Source: an uncultured Lachnospiraceae bacterium (GTDB taxonomy: Bacteria > Bacillota > Clostridia > Lachnospirales > Lachnospiraceae). From it: a DNA stretch of 29,609 nucleotides. The stretch lies in the NCBI GenBank assembly GCA_946633495.1, contig CAMPAX010000004.1, forward strand, positions 1 through 29,609. The letters are read 5' to 3'. Numbering within the stretch: position 1 is the stretch's first letter; each line of letters starts with the position of its first letter. This document shows positions 15,798-23,398 of the stretch, piece after piece. The notes beneath the pieces were generated by a model, which saw nothing but the letters and a program-made list of their open reading frames with translations, was not told where the DNA came from and searched no databases. Both the position numbers and the translations under genes were made by a program.

Positions 15798-16560
15798 ATT
15801 TGGTGTATTTTGTAAGAAGGAAATAACAGAGCTGTACCGGACGTATCGTGTCTTTCTGCTGGGTGCGGTGGCGCTGATCTTCGGGATCCTGAGTCCGCTG
15901 ATTGCGAAGCTTACTCCATGGCTGATGGCGCAGTATGCAGACAGCTTCCGGGAGCAGGGGATTATCGTGGGAGAGGTGATTGTTACCGCGAAGGATTCCT
16001 GGGTGCAGTTCGACAAGAATTTCCTGATCGTGCTGATCGTTGGAATTGCGATCTTCAGTGGAAGCTATGTAAATGAATATGCGAAGGGAACACTGATCCC
16101 GCTGGTCACCAAGGGACTCACCAGAACGAGTATGGTTCTGTCCAAGCTGCTGACACAGCTGCTGGCATGGACGGTATATTTCGCGGTGACTTTTGGTATC
16201 ACCTGGGGATATACGGCGTACTTCTGGGATACTTCTGCGATAAAGCATACTCTTTGGATGGCGTTCTTCTTCTGGCTGATGGGCGTCTTCCTGCTGACGG
16301 TGCTGGCTTTTTTTTCATCCTTTATGAATTCGTCCATCCAGGTGCTTCTGAGTGTCGGCGGGGTTTATGTACTGCTTACCACACTTGGAATGATCAAACC
16401 CTTGGAGTCACTGCTTCCCACATATCTTATGGGCAGCGCGGCCCTGCTTACGGGAGAGAAGCTGCCCGGAGATTATGCTGCGGCAGCGGGTGTTGCAGGT
16501 GCGGTTTCGGTCGTGTTGGTTTTACTGGCGGTAGTGCTCACACGGAGGAGGAAGCTCTGA
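15790..16560 (+). CDS. ABC transporter permease (YxlG-like)
   Basis: Membrane subunit of 256 residues with about six transmembrane helices: near 20-40, 80-100, 115-140, 155-180, 185-205 and 230-250. It begins GFGVFCKKEITELYRTYR, as ABC-2 type permeases of this class do, and contains a YAKGTLIPLVTKGLTR-type cytoplasmic loop. I chose the ATG at 15790 because AAGAGG lies 9 bases upstream and the protein starts at the family's usual place; the frame stays open to an ATG at 15736, but that extension is only tandem-repeat sequence. It forms the membrane channel with the upstream ATPase. Ends in a basic RRRKL. Confidence 0.88.
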   Translation: MRGFGVFCKKEITELYRTYRVFLLGAVALIFGILSPLIAKLTPWLMAQYADSFREQGIIVGEVIVTAKDSWVQFDKNFLIVLIVGIAIFSGSYVNEYAKGTLIPLVTKGLTRTSMVLSKLLTQLLAWTVYFAVTFGITWGYTAYFWDTSAIKHTLWMAFFFWLMGVFLLTVLAFFSSFMNSSIQVLLSVGGVYVLLTTLGMIKPLESLLPTYLMGSAALLTGEKLPGDYAAAAGVAGAVSVVLVLLAVVLTRRRKL

Positions 16561-16584
16561 CCGTTATAAATTTGCGGCGAAGAA

Positions 16585-16604
16585 CCCACAGGCTTGCCCG
16601 TGGG
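16585..16604 (+). other. Short hairpin between the permease and sdpR-like genes
   Basis: CCCAC (16585-16589) and GTGGG (16600-16604) pair, with AGGC/GCC continuing the stem. No T run follows, so it is probably a partial attenuator or mRNA-end stabiliser rather than a terminator. Confidence 0.4.
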
Positions 16605-16660
16605 AGCAGTCAGCGGATGGACATTTTTACCCTGTCATCATATAAAAAAGGAGAGATACC

Positions 16661-16963
16661 ATGGGATTTCCGGAAACCTTTAAGGCTCTGTCGGATCCGG
16701 TCCGGCGGGAGATACTCACAATGCTGCGGGATGGGCGGATGTCCGCCGGAGAGATCGCATCGAAGTTTGATATGACGGCGGCCACGGTCTCATATCATTT
16801 GAAGCAGCTGAAGCAGGCAGACCTGATCTATGAGACCAAGGAGAAGAACTTCATTTACTATACGCTGAACACCTCCGTATTTGAGGAGATCATGATGTGG
16901 TTCTCCCAGTTCGCCGGTAAAAAAAAGGGGGCGGAGAAGCATGAAGAGAGTACGACTGACTAA
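16661..16963 (+). CDS. ArsR-family repressor, SdpR-like
   Basis: Winged-helix regulator of 100 residues. It starts FPETFKALSDPVRREIL, and the recognition helix region is MTAATVSYHLKQLKQADLI, followed by the wing (YETKEKNFIYYTLN). No metal-binding ELCVCDL motif is present, so it is not a metal sensor. Together with the SdpI-like protein encoded next, overlapping by 23 bases, it matches the Bacillus sdpRI pair, in which SdpR represses its own operon until SdpI, engaged by toxin, sequesters it at the membrane. That mechanism here is inference. AAAGGAG (about 16647) provides the ribosome site. Confidence 0.88.
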   Translation: MGFPETFKALSDPVRREILTMLRDGRMSAGEIASKFDMTAATVSYHLKQLKQADLIYETKEKNFIYYTLNTSVFEEIMMWFSQFAGKKKGAEKHEESTTD

Positions 16964-17603
16964 GGTGGATCTGCTCTCCATCGGACTCTGCCTGGTGGCG
17001 ATTCTTCCGGGACTTATGGTGTATGACCGGCTGCCGGAGGAGATAGTGACGCATTTTGGATTGGACGGGACCCCGGACGGGTATTCTTCCCGTCTTTTTG
17101 CCGTGATCGGCCTGCCGTTGGTGGTTGCTTTGGTGCAGATCGTATACTGCATCACCACCAACCTTTTTCGAAAGAATAAGGAAATGAACCGGGCCGAGAA
17201 GGTGATCCGATTTCTTTCCCCTACGATGCTGTACGCGATTCAGATTTTTCTGCTCATGTACGCCATGGGGAAGGCCGCAAATATACTTACGTTTATCGGT
17301 GTTATTGAAACGGTTATGTGCCTGGTGCTGGGCAATTACCTGCCGAAGGTGCGAAGAACTACATTTTTCGGGATCCGAACACCCCACACACTGGCAAATG
17401 AAGAGGTGTGGGACAGGACCCATCGGTTCGCCGGGGTGCTGTATATCATCGCAGGTATCATCTGTATGTTCATGACTGTGACGGGCATGCATCTGGTGCT
17501 GCTGCTGACACTTCTGTTAGTGACCATTGGGATACCCTTCATTTACTCGGAGATCCTTTACCGAAGGGTGAAAGACAGAGATCAAGAGAAAAGCTCCATA
17601 TAA
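16941..17603 (+). CDS. SdpI-family immunity/signalling membrane protein
   Basis: Polytopic protein of 220 residues. The N-terminal DUF1648 region (about 8-60) carries the hallmark LPEEIVTHFGLDGTPDGY. The SdpI domain (about 115-205) has the family motif RTTFFGIRTPHTLANEEVW followed by D..HR. There are about six transmembrane helices. SdpI protects Bacillus from the SdpC toxin and acts as a signal receptor for SdpR. The ATG overlaps the sdpR-like gene by 23 bases, so the two are probably translationally coupled. No SdpC-like toxin gene or SdpAB maturation genes are seen in the window, so this may defend against a toxin made by other strains. Confidence 0.92.
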   Translation: MKRVRLTKVDLLSIGLCLVAILPGLMVYDRLPEEIVTHFGLDGTPDGYSSRLFAVIGLPLVVALVQIVYCITTNLFRKNKEMNRAEKVIRFLSPTMLYAIQIFLLMYAMGKAANILTFIGVIETVMCLVLGNYLPKVRRTTFFGIRTPHTLANEEVWDRTHRFAGVLYIIAGIICMFMTVTGMHLVLLLTLLLVTIGIPFIYSEILYRRVKDRDQEKSSI

Positions 17604-17638
17604 GAACAAAGCGCCCGCATTGCGGACGCTTCGTTTTT
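17604..17638. terminator. Bidirectional intrinsic terminator
   Basis: Imperfect stem AACAAAGCGCCCGC / GCGGACGCTTCGTT around an ATT loop, with T6 on the plus strand. It lies between the convergent sdpI-like gene and the minus-strand membrane protein gene. Confidence 0.8.
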
Positions 17639-17648
17639 TACTCCGAAA

Positions 17649-18860
17649 CTATTCCATGGTCAGCGTACGCGATCTGGAGATCAGCTGAAAATCGTTGTAA
17701 TAGGTAATGCTGACAACCCGGTTTGAATTTTGGTTTACGGTAAGGACCAGACAGTCATTTCGCCTGGTATTGTAGTAGTAATGGGAGTCGGAGGCTCCTC
17801 CGTAGAGGTCGGTCACCTCCCGCATGGTTCCTTCGTAACTGTATACCATATCGTTTACGGCAGAAATCTCGGGCTGGTTGATGGCGACGCCGTACATCTG
17901 ATATTCCCGTCCGGTCGTATTGTAGCCGGTCAGTTTTCCGTCGATGTAGATCAGGTTCAGCTCCCCGTCGGACCGGACATATTCCTGTTCAAGGGAGCCC
18001 TTGGAAATGGCTCTGCTGAGCTCCGGAGAATCCTGAAAGGATGTATTCAGTTGGGCACTGATGGATTTCTCGTCCATTGTCAGGTATGTGGATATGTCGC
18101 GTCCGCCGAAATGGAGAAAATACTGAAGTCCGGCATATACGCCGAAGCCGAGAGCCACCAGCAGGATCATGGCGATGAAGCGGCCGGCCAGAGTGATCAT
18201 GAGCTCCATGGAGTGGCTCTTCGCTGTAAGGTAATTCCGGATCTTTCGTGTGGGAACGGCGATCATGATACAGAGATAGGCATAGATCGCAAGGGCGATG
18301 ATGGAATCTCCGTCGGTTATGATCATTTGGAGAGAGGCTGCCACGACGAAGAAGGAAAGAAGGGTATAACGTACCAGGTTCAGGACCAGGTTCGTGAACC
18401 CCTCCCGTACATTTTTCTGATCCAAATGCCGTTTCAGGAGCGTGAAGAAACCATTTTGCACGGCGTTGAATGAAATGAATGCGATCAGCGCCACCAGAAG
18501 CTTGATCCCATAGTCGTAGATCGTGACGGTCTTCCCGTGGAGCCAGAGGATCATGTCCCGGATGTTGGAAGCCTTGCCATAGGTGAGTTCTGTAATGCAG
18601 CTGCGAAGAAAGATCAGGATTGAAACGATCAGAATGATATAACGGATCATGGTGAAGATAAAACGGACCGTGTTCCGATTGGCTTCATTTCCGTTGGATC
18701 TTCGGTGAAGCATCGAAAAAAAGGCTTCGATGGCCCAGAGTACCCCCATAGAGACTGCAAGCACTATGATAATGTGGAGCAGTGCATCAGTCAGGGGAGT
18801 TCGCTGATCCTGAATCGATTTCCATATCACGTCGCCGATATCAAATAGTCTGTGCCCCAT
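17649..18860 (-). CDS. Uncharacterised polytopic membrane protein
   Basis: Not recognised. The 403-residue protein has about six hydrophobic helices (near 27-46, 68-86, 115-135, 155-177, 182-198, 222-248). A C-terminal soluble domain of about 150 residues (about 252-403) follows, predicted outside the cell and rich in Tyr, Asn and Asp (YNTTGREYQMYGV, GGASDSHYYYNTRR). The membrane part recalls mechanosensitive-channel-like N-terminal regions in pattern only; no MscS pore motif is visible. AAAGGAA lies before the ATG. It is a single-gene unit, convergent with the sdpI operon and divergent from cstA. Tyr-rich beta-strand-like repeats suggest a lid or ligand-binding domain, which is inference. 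Confidence 0.75.
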   Translation of the reverse strand: MGHRLFDIGDVIWKSIQDQRTPLTDALLHIIIVLAVSMGVLWAIEAFFSMLHRRSNGNEANRNTVRFIFTMIRYIILIVSILIFLRSCITELTYGKASNIRDMILWLHGKTVTIYDYGIKLLVALIAFISFNAVQNGFFTLLKRHLDQKNVREGFTNLVLNLVRYTLLSFFVVAASLQMIITDGDSIIALAIYAYLCIMIAVPTRKIRNYLTAKSHSMELMITLAGRFIAMILLVALGFGVYAGLQYFLHFGGRDISTYLTMDEKSISAQLNTSFQDSPELSRAISKGSLEQEYVRSDGELNLIYIDGKLTGYNTTGREYQMYGVAINQPEISAVNDMVYSYEGTMREVTDLYGGASDSHYYYNTRRNDCLVLTVNQNSNRVVSITYYNDFQLISRSRTLTME

Positions 18861-18922
18861 GATCCGCAGGATTCCTTTCTGATCGTGTCTTCCTGAGGCT
18901 GTCGGCGGATGGAACTTTTCAT

Positions 18923-18952
18923 CAAAGATCCTTCGCTCTGCTCAAAATGACA
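18923..18952 (-). repeat. Widespread hairpin-like intergenic word
   Basis: Contains GATCCTTCGCTCTGCTCAAA followed by ATGACAC. On the minus strand this reads like the TCATTYTGAGC.GAGCGAAGGATC word that recurs in intergenic regions of many bacteria. A single copy is seen here, 18 bases from copy B of the interspersed repeat. Confidence 0.4.
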
Positions 18953-18969
18953 CGGAAGGTTTATTATCA

Positions 18970-19003
18970 GCCGGGGCAAAATACCTTTTGACCCCAGCAT
19001 CAT
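18970..19003 (+). repeat. Interspersed stem-loop repeat, copy B
   Basis: GCCGGGGCAAAATACCTTTT then GACCCCAGCATCAT. GGGGCAAAA pairs with TTTTGACCCC with one bulged base and a TACC loop, the best-paired member. It lies between the divergent membrane-protein and cstA genes. Confidence 0.7.
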
Positions 19004-19087
19004 CATTATATCATAGTGTGACAGAAAATGAAAAGTTGAGAGGAGTCTGTTTTTTTGTGGTAAAGAAGAGGGGGAGGTGATAAAATA

Positions 19088-19183
19088 ATGATGGGGCTGG
19101 GAGGCCGGGCACCTGCGCGGTCGATCATGCCACGACTTGAAAGTGCCAAATGTGTTATAAATGAGTACGCGAAATCTGTATGA
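19088..19183 (+). CDS. Possible 31-residue leader peptide upstream of cstA
   Basis: A small open frame with a near-perfect ribosome site (GGGGAGGTGA, 19071-19080) 10 bases before tandem ATG codons. It encodes 31 residues and stops 16 bases before the cstA start. No similarity is recognised. Against it, a -10-like TATAAA lies inside the frame (19156), which would make this region promoter rather than transcript. It may be chance. Confidence 0.25.
   Translation: MMGLGGRAPARSIMPRLESAKCVINEYAKSV
19153..19161 (+). promoter_or_regulatory. Possible extended -10 promoter of cstA
   Basis: TGT directly before TATAAA (19156-19161) with no good -35 box. It overlaps the alternative cstA ATG at 19161 and so supports the later start at 19200. 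Confidence 0.4.
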
Positions 19184-19199
19184 CGAGAAGGAGATATTT

Positions 19200-20645
19200 A
19201 TGATTTCATTGGCTTGTTCGTTTGTAGTATTGATACTGGGTTACATTTTTTACGGACGTCTTACGGCGAAAATGATCGAACCCGATGACAGGATCACACC
19301 GGCATACGCAAGGGAAGACGGAGTGGATTTTGTCCCCATGAATACCTGGAAAGCGTACCTTGTTCAGCTGTTGAACATAGCGGGAACAGGACCGATCTTC
19401 GGTGCGCTTATGGGAGCCTGCTTTGGTCCCGTGGTCTTCCTGTGGATCGTGTTCGGCGCGATCCTGGGCGGAGGTGTTCACGATTTCATGAGCGGCATGA
19501 TCTCCGAGCGGCATGACGGTGCTTCCATCGCAGAGCTTTCGGGAATCTACCTCGGAAATGTGGCAAAATGGATCATGCGTATTTTCACTGTATTGCTGCT
19601 GCTTCTGACCGGTACGGTTTTTGTGACCAGCCCGGCAGCGCTTCTGTCCATGCTGACGCCGGATTTCATGGATGCCGATGTATGGATCGTTATCATCCTG
19701 GCGTATTATGTTCTGGCGACACTTCTTCCCATTGATAAGATCATCGGGCGTCTGTATCCGGTTTTCGGTGCGGTTCTGATCCTGATGGCGGTCTGCATTC
19801 TGGGCGGAACTATCTTCGGAGGATATACCGTGCCGGAGATCAGTTTCACGAATCTTCATCCGGAAGGGCTTCCCGTATGGCCGTTTATGTTCGTTACGGT
19901 TGCCTGCGGAGCAATCTCCGGATTTCATGCGACCCAGTCGCCGCTGATCGCAAAATGCATTACCTCAGAGAAGGTCGGGCGAAAGGTGTTTTACGGAGCC
20001 ATGCTTTCCGAGAGCGTGATCGCATTGGTATGGGCGGCCGGAGGAGTGGCATTTTACGGCGTGACCGGAGGCCTGTTCGAAGCCTTATCCCAGCATGGAC
20101 AGTCCGGCGTTGTCTATGACATCGCTCATGGAATGCTCGGCCCTGCCGGCGGGATCCTGGCAATCGTCGGAGTGATTGCCTGCCCCATCACTTCCGGAGA
20201 CACCGCTTTCCGGTCCGCAAGACTTACTCTGGCGGAGATGTTCCATCTGGATCAGAAGAGTCTTCGGAATCGTATGATCATAACATTGCCGCTCCTGGGA
20301 CTCGGAGCACTGCTGACGAAGCTGGACTTCAATGTCCTCTGGAGATACTTCTCATGGAGCAATCAGACACTGGCCATGATCGCTTTGTGGATCGCAACGA
20401 TCTATCTGCTCAAAACAAGGAAGCATAAGATCGCGTCTCTTATCACCGCACTCCCGGCTTCCTTCATGTCGGCCGTAAGCCTGACCTATATCCTTATGGC
20501 GAAGGAGGGCTTTGGCATAAACCAGGATACCGCATACCCCATCGGTATTATTTTTGCTCTTTTGAGTTTTATCGTTTATATGATACAGGAGTATAAGCTG
20601 CAGAAGGTGGCCGAACAGGAAACACAGGACATAAAGAAAGAATAA
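19200..20645 (+). CDS. cstA: CstA-family carbon starvation / peptide or pyruvate transporter
   Basis: Membrane transporter of 481 residues with about 12-14 hydrophobic segments, the short Firmicutes form of the family. Typical CstA sequence is seen: the N-terminal TPAYAREDGVDFVPMN, then NIAGTGPIFGALMGACFGP, GGGVHDFMSGMISERHDGAS, GFHATQSPLIAKCI, and GDTAFRSARLTLAE. E. coli members take up peptides or pyruvate; the substrate here cannot be told. I chose the ATG at 19200 because AAGGAG (19188-19193) lies 6 bases before it. The in-frame ATG at 19161 overlaps a -10-like box and would add 13 polar residues. No terminator is evident downstream. Confidence 0.92.
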   Translation: MISLACSFVVLILGYIFYGRLTAKMIEPDDRITPAYAREDGVDFVPMNTWKAYLVQLLNIAGTGPIFGALMGACFGPVVFLWIVFGAILGGGVHDFMSGMISERHDGASIAELSGIYLGNVAKWIMRIFTVLLLLLTGTVFVTSPAALLSMLTPDFMDADVWIVIILAYYVLATLLPIDKIIGRLYPVFGAVLILMAVCILGGTIFGGYTVPEISFTNLHPEGLPVWPFMFVTVACGAISGFHATQSPLIAKCITSEKVGRKVFYGAMLSESVIALVWAAGGVAFYGVTGGLFEALSQHGQSGVVYDIAHGMLGPAGGILAIVGVIACPITSGDTAFRSARLTLAEMFHLDQKSLRNRMIITLPLLGLGALLTKLDFNVLWRYFSWSNQTLAMIALWIATIYLLKTRKHKIASLITALPASFMSAVSLTYILMAKEGFGINQDTAYPIGIIFALLSFIVYMIQEYKLQKVAEQETQDIKKE

Positions 20646-20812
20646 GGGAATGTAACGGAAAGCCGGCACCACGCATTCAGTGGGAATGCTCCTGCCTTCA
20701 GGGAATGTGCGGAGGCTGCGCCATGGTCATCAACCATATCCCGACCCTTGCGTCTGGGGCCAAGATGAATCGGAGGTAAAAGAAGCAAAACCCCAATGGC
20801 AGAATGGTTCCA

Positions 20813-20868
20813 TTCGTGCCGGATTAGCGCCTTTCGTGCCAAATGCTCCCTTTTGTGCCATTTCGTGA
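20813..20868 (+). repeat. Helix-phased short direct repeats (TTCGTGCC)
   Basis: TTCGTGCC at 20813-20820 and 20833-20840, TTTGTGCC at 20852-20859, and a weaker TTCGTGAC at 20861-20868. The first three are spaced 19-20 bases, about two helical turns. They end about 20 bases before the -35 of the candidate promoter at 20887, so they could be regulator sites. Confidence 0.45.
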
Positions 20869-20886
20869 CAGCAAATGCCAGAGCTG

Positions 20887-20914
20887 TTGTATTTTACGGA
20901 TCTGTGTGTAAAAT
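20887..20914 (+). promoter_or_regulatory. Candidate promoter of the LURP-one-like gene
   Basis: TTGTAT (20887-20892), 16-base spacer, TAAAAT (20909-20914). Confidence 0.45.
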
Positions 20915-20982
20915 AACCAATAGATACCGACGCAGAGGCCGCGGTATACAAAGGAAAAGGTGCAGAAGAAGGAGGAGAGAGC

Positions 20983-21912
20983 ATGGGATTTTTTGACAAG
21001 TTTAAGGGTGGTTCAGACGGCACAGCCAAGGCAAAGGGATCAGGAGTTGGGTATGCCAGCGTAACAAATGTAAAGCAGTTTACAAATGAGGATCTGCTGG
21101 AGAAGCTTTCCGCGGTGCAGGTGTCCTTCGGGACTCCGATCATGGGCGATGTGGGTGGAACTCCATCGGTGGTGTATAAGAAGGTTACCGATGAGCATGA
21201 TGTGTTTGTCCGTGTAAATAAGGACAAGATCATTATGGGAAAGGTCGGAACAGACGGTGTCAGCAGTGCATCCAGCGCCTTCAGCATGGGACTGGATATG
21301 ATGTTCGGCGGGAAGAGTGAGAATACGGCAAAGGCTGACCGGGCGGTGGATGAGCTAATGAAGGTCGTTCAGAAGCTGGAATCCGGCGAGGAAGTGACTG
21401 TGACGGAAGCAGCGGCTCCTAAGAATACAGGAACCGGTGAAGAGGAAGCACTCTTCATGAAGCAGAAGCTCAGTATTTCCAATAAGTTCGACATTTTCGA
21501 CCACAATGAAGAGACGGTATATCATGTGGACGGAGATTTGACCGGACTTAACTATTCCATTAAGCGGAATGGAGAAGAGGTATTAAAGATCAGGAAGAAG
21601 ATGGTCGCGGTTTTGCCTTCATACACCATTGAGAAGGACAGGTCGGAGATCGGTAAGCTGAAAAAGAAGATGAAGTTTACGAATCCCGAGGTGAACGGAA
21701 TCATCAACGGTAAGGAACTGGTGATCTCCGGCGATCTTCTGGGATATGATTTCGATATTCAGTTGGGTGGAGCGACCATCGGTCATGTTGATAAGGATAT
21801 GGCTCACTGGACCGATTGCTTCCGTATCCGCATCTTTGATTCTTCGGCACGTGATATCATGGTCGCCATGGCGATTATCTGTGATAACGTAGTAGATCAG
21901 GATAATAAATAG
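20983..21912 (+). CDS. LURP-one/YxjI-like C-terminal domain protein
   Basis: Soluble protein of 309 residues. The C-terminal half (about 155-305) resembles the LURP-one-related/YxjI (Tubby-like barrel) family. It starts MKQKLSISNKFDIFDHNEE, then shows alternating strands such as LKIRKKMVAVLPSYTIE and DFDIQLGGATIGHVDKDM, with the final helix DIMVAMAIICDNV through the barrel. The N-terminal 150 residues begin with a short amphipathic segment (GFFDKFKGG) and are otherwise unrecognised. Members may bind lipids or act as scramblase-like proteins, but function is unknown. AGGAGG precedes the ATG. It is a single-gene unit with its own terminator. Confidence 0.78.
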   Translation: MGFFDKFKGGSDGTAKAKGSGVGYASVTNVKQFTNEDLLEKLSAVQVSFGTPIMGDVGGTPSVVYKKVTDEHDVFVRVNKDKIIMGKVGTDGVSSASSAFSMGLDMMFGGKSENTAKADRAVDELMKVVQKLESGEEVTVTEAAAPKNTGTGEEEALFMKQKLSISNKFDIFDHNEETVYHVDGDLTGLNYSIKRNGEEVLKIRKKMVAVLPSYTIEKDRSEIGKLKKKMKFTNPEVNGIINGKELVISGDLLGYDFDIQLGGATIGHVDKDMAHWTDCFRIRIFDSSARDIMVAMAIICDNVVDQDNK

Positions 21913-21922
21913 ATAATACTAA

Positions 21923-21968
21923 AAAGAACAGCTCCGGTTGGTGATATCAATCGGAGCTGTTCTTTTTT
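21923..21968. terminator. Bidirectional intrinsic terminator
   Basis: Stem AAGAACAGCTCCG paired with its complement around a loop of about 15 bases, followed by T7 on the plus strand and preceded by A5. It serves the LURP-one-like gene (+) and the prepilin-like gene (-). Confidence 0.9.
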
Positions 21969-22002
21969 TGGTTCGCCCGTCGGTGGTGGGAGTCAGACCA
22001 TT

Positions 22003-22716
22003 TTACCGGGAGTGCTGCTCACCGATCGGAGTAACCTTGGAATCATCCAGACCGACTCTTGTTGCAAAGATCCGGGTAGCTTCACTATCCTTGGCATGTC
22101 CGCCAACACGTTGTGCATTGGAAGCGCTTCCGCCCAGGTGCAGCTCGCTGGCTTCGTCGATGTAAACATCCAACTGATAGGTATTCCAGGTGGTTCTTGC
22201 CTTTACGGTCATATCGTTATGGAAGACGTATTCATTGATGGCGCTCCGGCGGATATAATCATGATCCGGTCCGGGAGGGAACCACAGATAACCACCTTCT
22301 TCACAGTCCTTGATACCTCTTTCGGTTTCGGGACTGACATAGACAAGACCTGCTTCGATGATTGCCATCGCACAGCTCGGATCTGAGCAGCGGATTTCTT
22401 CCTGATCTACATATACCCAGCCTCTCTTGAACATCTCGGATTCACCGGTTACGGGATCCGTGTACCAGACATCCCGACCCTGGAAGTCACTGGGGAACGG
22501 ATGCACATTAATGGCATTCTTGATCATGCTGGCATTATGAACATCCATGGCCAGTCTGGCTTTTTCGATGTATTTGATGACTGCGAGGGTTACTGCAGCG
22601 GCAAGCATTGCAAGAATCGCAATGACGATGATCGCCTCAACCAAGGTAAAACCGGAATTACGGCGTTTCTTTTCACGTTGGCTCATCAGCCTGTTCATCA
22701 ACTTTCTACGGATCAT
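22003..22716 (-). CDS. Orphan type IV prepilin-like protein
   Basis: Protein of 237 residues with a class III (type IV pilin) signal. A basic leader (MIRRKLMNRLMSQREKKRRN) is followed by the cleavage/methylation motif SGFTLVEAIIVIAILAMLAA with Glu at +5. The hydrophobic N-terminal helix continues for about 30 residues. The rest is a globular domain with several Trp and Tyr and two Cys pairs. AAAGGAGGGG lies just before the ATG at 22716; the frame remains open to 22758 but without a ribosome site. No prepilin peptidase, PilB, PilC or other pilin gene is near, so assembly must rely on genes elsewhere. A sensor or pseudopilin role is possible. Confidence 0.85.
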   Translation of the reverse strand: MIRRKLMNRLMSQREKKRRNSGFTLVEAIIVIAILAMLAAAVTLAVIKYIEKARLAMDVHNASMIKNAINVHPFPSDFQGRDVWYTDPVTGESEMFKRGWVYVDQEEIRCSDPSCAMAIIEAGLVYVSPETERGIKDCEEGGYLWFPPGPDHDYIRRSAINEYVFHNDMTVKARTTWNTYQLDVYIDEASELHLGGSASNAQRVGGHAKDSEATRIFATRVGLDDSKVTPIGEQHSR

Positions 22717-22980
22717 CTTTTCCCCTCCTTTAACAACCGGGACATTGCCCGCTGTCATAACTCACCTGTTTCAATCCCAAACCCTTAAGTGTCTGCAGTT
22801 TACCCCCTGCAGGACACGATCGCTATTGACATAACTCCGGCGATTTTTGATGCTTGCCGATCTTGTTTGCGTATTTACGATGCAAATTTGAACAAATTGA
22901 AGATTTTTACCGGATTTCCATGAAAATGGTTTACATATTGTTCATAATTGACCTGTTTTTACAGAAAAACCATATTCTAT

Positions 22981-23031
22981 TTTCGCTCTGTTTTCGTTCT
23001 GTTTTCAAATTGTTCATTTTGTTCATATTTT
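22981..23031 (-). promoter_or_regulatory. Phased A-tracts next to the prepilin promoter
   Basis: On the minus strand five AAAA runs occur with starts spaced 11, 15, 11 and 11 bases, directly downstream of the TATAAT box. The pattern predicts intrinsic DNA bending, or a repeated A-rich start of the leader RNA. Confidence 0.4.
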
Positions 23032-23037
23032 GTTCAC

Positions 23038-23066
23038 ATTATATATCGGTTCCAACGGTTTTTCAA
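23038..23066 (-). promoter_or_regulatory. Prepilin gene promoter
   Basis: Minus-strand TTGAAA (23061-23066), 17-base spacer, perfect TATAAT (23038-23043). It would give a leader of about 315 bases before the ATG at 22716. The rest of the 22717-23398 gap is AT-rich and holds no gene I can support. Confidence 0.65.
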
Positions 23067-23249
23067 GAGAAATGTAGAGTGGTATACAGTGAAATGCATA
23101 CAAATTTATTTGTGCATATTGTATATTACACGAAACTTTTCTTGTATATCTGTCATATTGATTAAAAAACTGATTATATATAGAAGAAATTGGTCAATAG
23201 TAACAAAGGATTGTTTGCTCAAATTGTGAACGAATCGTATTTTGAGGAC

Positions 23250-23284
23250 AAAAAAAGGCGTGCAACTGATGATCACACGCCTTT
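23250..23284 (-). terminator. Terminator of the EAL protein gene
   Basis: AAAGGCGTG (23254-23262) pairs with CACGCCTTT (23276-23284) around a 13-base loop. The run of A at 23250-23256 becomes the U tract on the minus strand. It lies about 115 bases past the EAL stop. Confidence 0.8.
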
Positions 23285-23398
23285 CATTTTGGTTGTAAAT
23301 GTCCGGATTAGTTCGCTGTATCGATCCGGAAAAGCTCTGCGTCGCATCTTGCCGGGTGTCCGCGGGATGTCACGGGTTGCGGTATAAATTGTACAGGG

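Noticed and set aside
22854..23165. Plus-strand open frame of 103 codons in the AT-rich gap
   Set aside because: Phe/Ile/Cys-rich translation from T-rich DNA, no ribosome site, and it overlaps the minus-strand prepilin promoter.
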